Source: Granulosicoccaceae bacterium (GTDB taxonomy: Bacteria > Pseudomonadota > Gammaproteobacteria > Granulosicoccales > Granulosicoccaceae). Taken from it: DNA of 9,207 nt. Below are positions 1-4,753 of the stretch, piece by piece. Position 1 is the first letter of the stretch. Each line of letters begins with the position of its first letter. The notes under the pieces were generated by a model. The model was given only the letters and a program-made list of their open reading frames with translations, was not told the DNA's origin and did no database searches. A program made the translations under genes and the position numbers. Location: contig JALZUX010000120.1 of NCBI GenBank assembly GCA_023301405.1, positions 1-9,207 on the forward strand. The letters run 5' to 3'.

Positions 1-417
1 GGAGGGCAGCGCACCACACCGGTGGCGATGGAATACGCGGCAGAGGGCTCCTATGCACCGTTGGTATCGTTGCGTTCAGGGCAGTGGAAATATAATTGTT
101 GTAGTCTTGATCCAGAACAATTATTTGATATAAGTGCAGACCCGCAAGAAAAGAATAATCTGGCAAATGATTCAGCGTATAAGTTGATCATTGAATCATT
201 TCGGCAGCAAGCAAAGTCCAGGTGGGATGTAGAGGCACTTGATGCACAAGTGCGTGAGTCGCAAGCCAGAAGGTGGGTGGTGTATGAAGCATTGCGTCAT
301 GGTGATTATTATCCGTGGGATTACCAGCCGTTGCAAAAGGCATCAGAGCGATACATGCGTAACCATATGGATTTAAACACTCTTGAGGATAACCAGCGTT
401 TTCCGCGCGGTGAGTAA
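1..417 (+). CDS. betC: Choline-sulfatase, C-terminal part (gene cut by window start)
   Basis: The reading frame is open from base 1 and ends at TAA 415-417, so only the last 138 residues or so are present. The visible part has the sulfatase C-terminal pattern YAAEGSYAPLVSLRSGQWKY followed by QLFDISADPQEKNNLA, in which the chain returns to the sulfatase core. It then has the tail typical of choline-sulfatases (choline sulfatase C-terminal domain): RWDVEALDAQVRESQARRWV, then YYPWDYQP and a final YMRNHMDLNTLE...RFPRG. That tail separates choline-sulfatases from generic arylsulfatases. The family hydrolyses choline-O-sulfate to choline and sulfate, feeding glycine betaine synthesis for osmoprotection or use as a carbon and sulfur source. 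The active-site formylglycine cysteine and metal ligands lie upstream, outside the window, so catalytic integrity cannot be judged. The next gene begins about 40 bases downstream on the same strand with no obvious terminator between. Confidence 0.88.
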   Translation, partial: GGQRTTPVAMEYAAEGSYAPLVSLRSGQWKYNCCSLDPEQLFDISADPQEKNNLANDSAYKLIIESFRQQAKSRWDVEALDAQVRESQARRWVVYEALRHGDYYPWDYQPLQKASERYMRNHMDLNTLEDNQRFPRGE

Positions 418-457
418 TTATACTGATGGCGGCCTTTAAAAAGTGGTGGATGGTTGC

Positions 458-1180
458 GTGAGCTTTGGTAAAAAAACATTGACCTGTATGTTGGTGCTTG
501 TCGCCATCGCCTCTTTGGTGTTGCTTTATAACTATGGTCGAGGGTTTTGGGTGCCGGTGATGCAGAAAATTGTTGGTAAGCGAACTGTGGCAGAGGTTAT
601 GGCCGACGTCGGGCCAGAGGCCAGGGAGCGCTTGAAGCCTTTTTTTGACCGGGCAGGGGTGCAGTATCCGCCGCAGCACGTTTATTTGTTAGCGGTGAAG
701 GATAAATCAATACTCGAGCTCTGGACGGGCACTAAGAACAACCCTGTATTTGTAAAAGAATACCTGGTCAAAGCGGCAAGCGGGGTTGCAGGGCCAAAGT
801 TGCGGGAAGGTGATAAGCAGGTCCCTGAGGGTATTTACAATGTTGTAGGCTTAAATCCGAACAGTAGTTTTCATTTGTCGATGAAGCTTGATTACCCCAA
901 CGCGTTTGATTCACAGCATGCCGCGGCTGAAGGGCGGTCTGCGCCGGGCAGTGATATATTTATTCATGGCAAGTCTGTGTCGGTGGGGTGTCTGGCAATG
1001 GGGGATTCAGGAATAGAAGAATTGTTTGTATTAGCAGCTGACACGGGCATTAAGCAGATATCGGTGATTATTTCACCTACTGACCCGCGTGACGGCGAGT
1101 TAAAGGCTGCTGGTGATAAGGTTTGGGTAAAAAAACTTTACGATCAGATTACACATGAGTTTGAATTTTACCGTCGCTAG
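458..1180 (+). CDS. YafK-like L,D-transpeptidase family protein (YkuD fold)
   Basis: The protein has about 240 residues. One hydrophobic segment near the N terminus (TLTCMLVLVAIASLVLLY) acts as an uncleaved anchor or signal. The catalytic domain carries IFIHGKSVSVGCLAMGDSG, which matches the YkuD motif HGxxxSxGC; counted from the GTG at 458, the key residues are about H170, S175, G177 and C178. Other YafK-type blocks are GPKLREGDKQVPEGIY and FHLSMKLDYPNAFD. In E. coli YafK (DpaA/LdtF) acts in the periplasm and cleaves the bond between Braun lipoprotein and peptidoglycan, so a peptidoglycan-protein hydrolase or transpeptidase role is likely; which activity applies cannot be read from sequence. 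A stop at 437-439 limits the start to GTG 443, 446 or 458. I prefer 458 because GGTGG (445-449) lies 8 bases upstream and the product then starts MSFGKKT just before the membrane segment. GTG 443 adds five residues and remains possible. Confidence 0.88.
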   Translation: MSFGKKTLTCMLVLVAIASLVLLYNYGRGFWVPVMQKIVGKRTVAEVMADVGPEARERLKPFFDRAGVQYPPQHVYLLAVKDKSILELWTGTKNNPVFVKEYLVKAASGVAGPKLREGDKQVPEGIYNVVGLNPNSSFHLSMKLDYPNAFDSQHAAAEGRSAPGSDIFIHGKSVSVGCLAMGDSGIEELFVLAADTGIKQISVIISPTDPRDGELKAAGDKVWVKKLYDQITHEFEFYRR

Positions 1181-1422
1181 CCCGCATTATTCAAGGGATT
1201 GATGGCATCTCGTTTGATCCATGTTCCCACCGGAATTTTTTTCTTTTGTAAATATGTTTAAGTATTCGACGCAAGAAGAAAATCCCTTTGAAAACAAATC
1301 CTACGCGATATGCTCGCCACACTATGAATAATACGAGCTAGTACTTCGGTGAAGGCAACCGACTTATTTGCAGCTCCATGTGCACCGCACAGGCTGGGGT
1401 GCTCTAATAAAAGGCCATAGTT
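1181..1422. other. Intergenic region, no gene seen
   Basis: These 242 bases between the L,D-transpeptidase and the dehydratase contain no convincing reading frame or RNA gene. Visible elements are a candidate terminator near its start (described separately) and a 5-bp inverted repeat TCGGT (1346-1350) / ACCGA (1358-1362). A second weak inverted repeat is GCACC (1382-1386) / GGTGC (1398-1402). A TTGAAA about 15 bases before TATGCT near 1288-1315 could be a poor promoter for the next gene, but the spacing is short and I do not call it. Confidence 0.5.
1195..1247 (+). terminator. Candidate Rho-independent terminator after the L,D-transpeptidase gene
   Basis: Fifteen bases after the stop codon the sequence can fold with GGGA (1195-1198) and ATGG (1202-1205) pairing to CCAT (1219-1222) and TCCC (1225-1228). 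A competing mini-hairpin, TTCC (1224-1227) / GGAA (1232-1235), sits directly against a T-rich run at 1236-1247 (seven T, C, four T). The T tract is convincing but both stems are short and mutually exclusive, so this is a plausible, weak terminator for the sulfatase/L,D-transpeptidase transcript. Confidence 0.35.
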
Positions 1423-1800
1423 TTGAATAAAAAACTTGATGTATATTTACCAGCGCAAGCGGCAAGCCTGTTAACCGGATCACTAGCGCAGTGGTATTGT
1501 GAAGACGGGGTTATTAAGCGTCGGTATAAAACAGCCGGGTGGAAAAGCACTTTGATGGTGGTGAATACTATCGGGCATCTAGCAGAAGTGGCATGGCACC
1601 ATCCTGATTTGCATATTACTTATAACAGTGTGCTTGTGACGTTGGTCACTCATTCTGAAAAGGGAATCACCAATCTAGATATCGAACTTGCCCAAAAAGT
1701 TGAAGAGGTTGTTCTTTGGCAGCCGGCCCTTGGCGATGGTGATTTGACCGGGACACCAGATAATGATCGGCATCGTTATCTAGTGTACAACGATGGTTAG
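1423..1800 (+). CDS. Pterin-4a-carbinolamine dehydratase-like protein (PCD/DCoH family)
   Basis: The protein has 125 residues. The core AEVAWHHPDLHITYNSVLVT followed by LVTHSEKGITNLDIELA matches the active-site signature of the PCD/DCoH family: E55, H59-H60-P61, Y67, H77 and D86 are correctly spaced. Canonical PCD dehydrates 4a-hydroxytetrahydrobiopterin, recycling the pterin cofactor of aromatic amino acid hydroxylases, in the cytoplasm. No phenylalanine hydroxylase is adjacent, so the native substrate is uncertain; some bacterial PCD-like proteins are thought to serve other pterin-dependent processes. After the core there is an extension of about 26 residues (WQPALGDGDLTGTPDNDRHR then YLVYNDG) beyond the usual end of short PCDs. 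The start is TTG 1423: an in-frame stop lies at 1408-1410, AAGG at 1411-1414 is spaced about 8 bases away, and the next in-frame ATG is too far inside the domain. The gene converges with the desaturase. Confidence 0.8.
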   Translation: MNKKLDVYLPAQAASLLTGSLAQWYCEDGVIKRRYKTAGWKSTLMVVNTIGHLAEVAWHHPDLHITYNSVLVTLVTHSEKGITNLDIELAQKVEEVVLWQPALGDGDLTGTPDNDRHRYLVYNDG

Positions 1801-1955
1801 TGACTTTATTGGGTGTAATTGATAAACGCAACTTAAGTTATGTAGTCACGGCGGACACGTGAAGGGATAGTGTCAGCGGGTATTTTCGTCAAGGCCTGGA
1901 TCGTTGTGATTTATAAAATATTAGAACATCACCGACATGGACCTCAAGGGTAAAG

Positions 1956-1976
1956 CTCATCTTATCAATTGATGAG
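1956..1976. repeat. Inverted repeat CTCATC / GATGAG between convergent genes
   Basis: Perfect 6-base arms (1956-1961 and 1971-1976) flank a 9-base A/T-rich loop. It lies about 155 bases after the dehydratase stop and 67 bases beyond the desaturase stop. No T run follows on either strand, so it is not a classical terminator. It could be a weak transcript-end structure or chance. Confidence 0.3.
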
Positions 1977-1995
1977 TAATTACCATGCTTGGTCG

Positions 1996-2021
1996 CGCTG
2001 ACGGCCCATAGGCCGGCAGCG
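1996..2021. terminator. Strong GC-rich hairpin downstream of the desaturase gene; possible 3'-end structure
   Basis: CGCTG (1996-2000), a single mismatched A, CGGCC (2002-2006), loop CATA, GGCCG (2011-2015), a mismatched G and CAGCG (2017-2021) form a 10-bp stem with one internal A/G mismatch and a tetraloop. It sits 22 bases beyond the desaturase stop codon and also lies downstream of the convergent dehydratase, so it could end or protect transcripts from both sides. Neither strand shows the U-tract of an intrinsic terminator, hence the moderate score. A smaller stem, GCCTG (2033-2037) / CAGGC (2045-2049), spans the desaturase stop codon. Confidence 0.45.
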
Positions 2022-2043
2022 ACTTGTCAGAGGCCTGTAACGG

Positions 2044-3066
2044 TCAGGCTGTTGCAAGCGGTAGTTTTCTGGCATCTCTGAATGAAATAAGTTTCTTTGC
2101 GTTTTCATCCCACAATACCAGGTGGATGCAGCGCAGGCTTTCCCAGAATCTTAGCCGGCCGATTTGCTGGAGTTCAGGGTGTTCTTTTATAACGGTGGGT
2201 AGTTTGTAAAAAGGAATGCGGCTGGAAAGATGATGCACGTGGTGGATACCGATATACCCTGTGAGCCACATGATTGGCTTAGGTAGGTCGTAAAAAGAGC
2301 TGCCGTGCAATGCGCCATTTTCATGTGTCCATTCTGGACGGGTATCCCAATACGTATCTTCGTACTGGTGTTGCACATAAAATAACCATACGCCGATGGA
2401 AGCACCTAGAACAACAATAGGGATGTGTATAAGCAAAAAGGCGCTTAGCCCGGCAAATTTGATCAATAGGATCGATAACAATAAGATTCCGGCATTGGTT
2501 GCCAGGGCACTGATCCAGCCGGCCAGCCCTTCTTTCATAGCACCAACAGGGATGCGGTGTCTTAGCAGAAACATATACGCCGGACCTAATCCAAACATGA
2601 CAATTGGATTGCGGTAAAGGCGGTAGATCATTTTCCCCTTTTTGGTTTTGGCTCGGTACTCACTGACCGTCAGGGTATCTATATCGCCCATGCCGCGACG
2701 CTCAAGATCACCTGAGGTAGCATGGTGTCCAGCGTGCAGACGTCGCCAGTAATCATAGGGAGTGAAAGTAAATACGCCAAGGAAACGCCCGACCCAATCA
2801 TTGGCAGCCTTTGAGCTGAACATGGCACCATGCCCACAGTCGTGCTGCAATATGAACAGGCGAACCATCAGTCCGCCGGCGGGAAAAAGAAGAAGTATCA
2901 GGCCTATGTAGCCAGCCGCCGACTTAAGTTGAAGCAGTGACCACAGGATCACCCAAAGAGCAATTAACGGCACTATGGTGATGAGGATTTCAAATATGGC
3001 CCTGGAATTATCGGCGGTTTTGAACGGGGCAAGCCGAGTGGACCACTTCGTCGAATTAATAGTCAA
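2044..3066 (-). CDS. Membrane fatty acid desaturase (acyl-lipid, delta-12-like)
   Basis: The protein has 340 residues and is an integral inner-membrane di-iron enzyme. All three histidine boxes are intact: HDCGH at 75-79, HAGHH at 111-115 and HVHH within HHVHH at 275-279. A further histidine, H233, lies in VQHQYEDTYW. Hydrophobic segments around 23-45, 51-73, 186-204 and 207-229 form the usual membrane bundle with the boxes facing the cytoplasm. The block ENGALHGSSFYDLPKPIMWL followed by TGYIGIHHVHHLSSRIPFYK resembles bacterial acyl-lipid delta-12/omega-6-type desaturases. Position specificity is inference; other O2-dependent acyl desaturases share the boxes. It inserts a cis double bond using O2 and electrons from ferredoxin or cytochrome, typically to keep membranes fluid in the cold. 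The start is TTG 3066: an in-frame stop lies 15 bases upstream, AGG is spaced 7 bases away, and the first in-frame ATG is at residue 67. It appears monocistronic. Confidence 0.92.
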   Translation of the reverse strand: MTINSTKWSTRLAPFKTADNSRAIFEILITIVPLIALWVILWSLLQLKSAAGYIGLILLLFPAGGLMVRLFILQHDCGHGAMFSSKAANDWVGRFLGVFTFTPYDYWRRLHAGHHATSGDLERRGMGDIDTLTVSEYRAKTKKGKMIYRLYRNPIVMFGLGPAYMFLLRHRIPVGAMKEGLAGWISALATNAGILLLSILLIKFAGLSAFLLIHIPIVVLGASIGVWLFYVQHQYEDTYWDTRPEWTHENGALHGSSFYDLPKPIMWLTGYIGIHHVHHLSSRIPFYKLPTVIKEHPELQQIGRLRFWESLRCIHLVLWDENAKKLISFRDARKLPLATA

Positions 3067-3136
3067 AGTATTGCCTGTTTATGTTTGTTTGCGCGTAAAT
3101 TTTAGTGCTGCAGTGGGTTTAACAACATTTGATCCA

Positions 3137-3169
3137 ATTTGTTGGCAGGGCTTGTAGCCCGTAACAAAT
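3137..3169 (-). promoter_or_regulatory. Stem-loop in the predicted 5' leader of the desaturase mRNA
   Basis: Outer arms ATTTGTT (3137-3143) and AACAAAT (3163-3169) pair perfectly over 7 bases. After a 4/2 internal loop, GGGC (3148-3151) pairs with GCCC (3157-3160) around a 5-base loop. If transcription starts near the candidate promoter just upstream, this element lies in the 5' untranslated region, 71 to 103 bases before the TTG start. It may affect mRNA stability or act as a protein-binding site. No known riboswitch class is recognised. Confidence 0.35.
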
Positions 3170-3187
3170 CAGTGGTGGCGCAATTGC

Positions 3188-3216
3188 TTTGTAGGAGGCA
3201 ACGACGCGATAGTCAA
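3188..3216 (-). promoter_or_regulatory. Candidate sigma-70 promoter for the desaturase gene
   Basis: On the minus strand, TTGACT (3216-3211) and TACAAA (3193-3188) are separated by exactly 17 bases. They match the -35 consensus at 5 of 6 positions and the -10 consensus at 4 of 6. Transcription would start near 3181, giving a leader of about 115 bases. The -35 box is embedded in the palindrome at 3213-3224, consistent with repressor control. Confidence 0.45.
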
Positions 3217-3239
3217 AATTTTGATAATGCGCAATTATC
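3213..3239. promoter_or_regulatory. Two abutting palindromes over the desaturase -35 region; candidate operator
   Basis: TCAAAATTTTGA (3213-3224) is a perfect 12-base palindrome. It overlaps by two bases a second inverted repeat, GATAAT (3223-3228) / ATTATC (3234-3239), around GCGCA. Both cover or abut the candidate -35 box. Such symmetry is typical of dimeric repressor sites. Desaturase genes in other bacteria are controlled by TetR-family regulators, but I cannot match these sites to a known operator and no regulator gene lies in the window. Confidence 0.35.
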
Positions 3240-3294
3240 TCACGCGTGCAGGCGTGGAGGGAAGTCATAAGTCAAACAATCACGGCAGGGTGTT

Positions 3295-3317
3295 GCCTCT
3301 TACTTGAAGTAAGAGGC
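3295..3317. repeat. Long perfect inverted repeat GCCTCTTAC / GTAAGAGGC
   Basis: Two 9-base arms (3295-3303 and 3309-3317) are perfectly complementary around TTGAA, whose outer T and A could extend the stem to 10 pairs. It lies 64 bases beyond the CcdA-like stop and about 80 bases upstream of the desaturase promoter candidate. It could be a 3' hairpin for the sortase-cluster transcript, but there is no T run on either strand, or it could be an upstream operator. I cannot decide between these from sequence. Confidence 0.45.
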
Positions 3318-3336
3318 TGGTAAGTTGTTGACTTGT

Positions 3337-3372
3337 ATTAACAAAATAACATAAACAGCATTCGTTACTGTT
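3337..3372 (-). terminator. Weak terminator-like structure after the CcdA-like gene
   Basis: On the minus strand AACAG (3372-3368) can pair with CTGTT (3358-3354) around a 9-base loop, starting 8 bases after the stop codon. A T-rich stretch (TTTATGTTATTTTGTT) then follows. The stem is only 5 bp and A/T-rich, so this is a possible but weak intrinsic terminator for the sortase cluster transcript. Confidence 0.25.
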
Positions 3373-3380
3373 GTGCAGGA

Positions 3381-4094
3381 TCAGAATTTGACCGACAGGT
3401 CCTGTAGCCAGATGGGCATTACGTCGAGCAGCCAAACGTCAAGTGCCTTGTTCCACTGAAACAAGATAGCAATGCCGACCAGTATTAACGCGACGCCCAT
3501 GATGGGCTTCGCCCATGGCATCCAACTCATGAGCCTTTGTTTGCGCCGATTTAACAGCTCGCGTGACCCATATGAAAGCAGCAATATAATAGTCGATACA
3601 CCCAATCCAAAGCAGATCATGATGATGGTTGCCTGCAACAAGCCATCGCCAGAGGCCGCCAGCCCTATGGCACCGCCCAGCGTAGGTCCGACACACGGAG
3701 ACCAGACGGCGCCTAACAACAAGCCAATGTTAAACTGACCGAATCCGCCTTGAGTCTGCATCGAGCCCATGCGGTTGTTTGCACCTGATGCCAGTGGAGA
3801 CGCCAGTGAGGCTAGTTTTTCTTGAGCTTGTGGAATGAGCAGAATAAGACCGAACACAATCATTAGGATAGCGGCGGTTTTATTGATGGTTGCTTCGTCT
3901 AGCCCGATCAAGTGACCAAATGCCGTCACGAGTACGCCCACTATCGTAAAAGAGACGGTCAGGCCTGCAGCCATATAGAGTGGGCCGTGCTTATTGCCTT
4001 GAAAAGCTCCGGCGATTATTACCGGTAATAGTGGTAGTACGCAGGGATTTATAAGGGTAAGAACACCCGCAAGCCAAGCCCAGAAAAAAGTCAT
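3381..4094 (-). CDS. CcdA/DsbD-type membrane thiol-reductant transporter
   Basis: The protein is about 237 residues long and mostly hydrophobic, with roughly six membrane segments. Two family cysteines are present in their usual places: one in TLINPCVLPLLPV (C18 from ATG 4094) and one in GAVWSPCVGPTLGG (C134). In CcdA and the DsbD transmembrane domain such a pair carries electrons from cytoplasmic thioredoxin across the inner membrane to periplasmic thiol proteins, serving cytochrome c assembly or disulfide reduction. No thioredoxin-like partner or cytochrome c assembly gene is nearby. It is the last gene after the sortase target and the sortase: the sortase stop is only 32 bases before GTG 4133 and 71 bases before ATG 4094. 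I prefer ATG 4094 because GGCGG lies 5 bases upstream and the product begins close to the first helix. GTG 4133 would add 13 residues (MSIESILTFRAAS). Confidence 0.85.
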   Translation of the reverse strand: MTFFWAWLAGVLTLINPCVLPLLPVIIAGAFQGNKHGPLYMAAGLTVSFTIVGVLVTAFGHLIGLDEATINKTAAILMIVFGLILLIPQAQEKLASLASPLASGANNRMGSMQTQGGFGQFNIGLLLGAVWSPCVGPTLGGAIGLAASGDGLLQATIIMICFGLGVSTIILLLSYGSRELLNRRKQRLMSWMPWAKPIMGVALILVGIAILFQWNKALDVWLLDVMPIWLQDLSVKF

Positions 4095-4165
4095 CGATGC
4101 CGCCCGAAAAGTCAAAATCGATTCTATAGACACTGGGCGTTTTTAAAGTTCATTTTGGTGGGGCT

Positions 4166-4753
4166 TTAACCAACTTTTTGAGCTTCTACCACAAACCTGA
4201 GAGGACCACCGACTGATAGCGTATTGAACGGATAGCAGGTGATTAGCGCGAGTCGCGCCGCGTCCTCGATGACCGGTAGTGAATCAATCCGGCTGTCTGC
4301 AATGCCAATGTGGGTAACGTGGTAGGTGTGCCATTGGCGGTCAGTGTCTTGCAATCGAATGGCGTGGCCCACTTTGATGCGATCAAGGTTTTTAAAGTGG
4401 GTATCACGGTGCGCGCCGATCATCACCAGGCCATTGTCACCGATGGCGGCTGATCCTTCGTTTAAGCCTGCCCCAAAAGCCAGGGACGTGCCGCTGCTGC
4501 CGTTCAGGACCCAGGTGTCGAGATCTAGGTTGTCTATTTTCAGCCGTGCCACCGGGTGAGTGTCAGCCCACGGCCACGCTTTAACGTGACCGCTATGAAA
4601 ATTTTTAGGTGACGTGCTGGTTTCATCCCATGCTTGCGCGATCAAAATTTGTGCAAGCTGAGCTTTTAGCAGTAAGTAGGCGGCATCAGCGGCAGGAACA
4701 GCGGCTGCTAAAAGCAATGTACCCGTAATTAGTAGTCTGCGCCGTTTATTCAT
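4166..4753 (-). CDS. Class GN-type (marine proteobacterial) sortase
   Basis: The protein has 195 residues, with an N-terminal hydrophobic anchor (about residues 7-29, after MNKRRR) and a single sortase domain. Catalytic residues are visible: H115 in VMIGAHRDTHF, C173 in LALITCYPFNTL (the TLxTC-type block) and R186 in VGGPLRFVV. It is a cysteine transpeptidase on the outer face of the inner membrane that cleaves the C-terminal sorting signal of a substrate and joins it to an acceptor, which in Gram-negative bacteria is not well defined. The size, context and paired target fit the dedicated one-sortase/one-target family of marine Proteobacteria. The ATG overlaps the end of the target gene by 8 bases (ATGAATAA shared), so translation is probably coupled. 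A CcdA-like gene follows. The start is supported by the anchor and the overlap. Confidence 0.92.
   Translation of the reverse strand: MNKRRRLLITGTLLLAAAVPAADAAYLLLKAQLAQILIAQAWDETSTSPKNFHSGHVKAWPWADTHPVARLKIDNLDLDTWVLNGSSGTSLAFGAGLNEGSAAIGDNGLVMIGAHRDTHFKNLDRIKVGHAIRLQDTDRQWHTYHVTHIGIADSRIDSLPVIEDAARLALITCYPFNTLSVGGPLRFVVEAQKVG

Larger units (their letters stand above)
1801..2043. other. Convergent intergenic region, hairpins only
   Basis: This is the space between the stop codons of the plus-strand dehydratase and the minus-strand desaturase. I see no open frame with family features and no tRNA-like fold. The only structures are the inverted repeats at 1956-1976 and 1996-2021 and the small stem reaching into the desaturase stop codon, all listed separately or noted there. 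Confidence 0.5.
3067..3380. other. Regulatory intergenic region between desaturase start and CcdA-like stop
   Basis: This 314-base stretch holds no credible gene; the short frames in it lack start signals and family features. It contains a candidate promoter (3188-3216), four inverted repeats (3137-3169, 3213-3224, 3223-3239, 3295-3317) and a weak terminator-like structure next to the CcdA-like stop (3337-3372). That density of symmetry is higher than elsewhere in the window. Confidence 0.5.

Noticed and set aside
188..679. 163-codon open frame on the minus strand
   Set aside because: It lies antisense across the choline-sulfatase end and the L,D-transpeptidase start, both with clear family motifs. 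Its translation is rich in H, C and P, with no recognisable domain.
1815..1829. GTAATTGATAAACGC here and GTAATCGATAAACGC at 6855-6869 as a possible shared regulatory box
   Set aside because: A 15-mer pair with one mismatch is expected about once by chance in a window of this size. The two contexts also differ (after a stop codon versus before a start).
4124..4153. Nine-codon frame MNFKNAQCL between the sortase and CcdA-like genes
   Set aside because: It is very short, out of frame with the CcdA-like gene, without a ribosome site and not placed for coupling.
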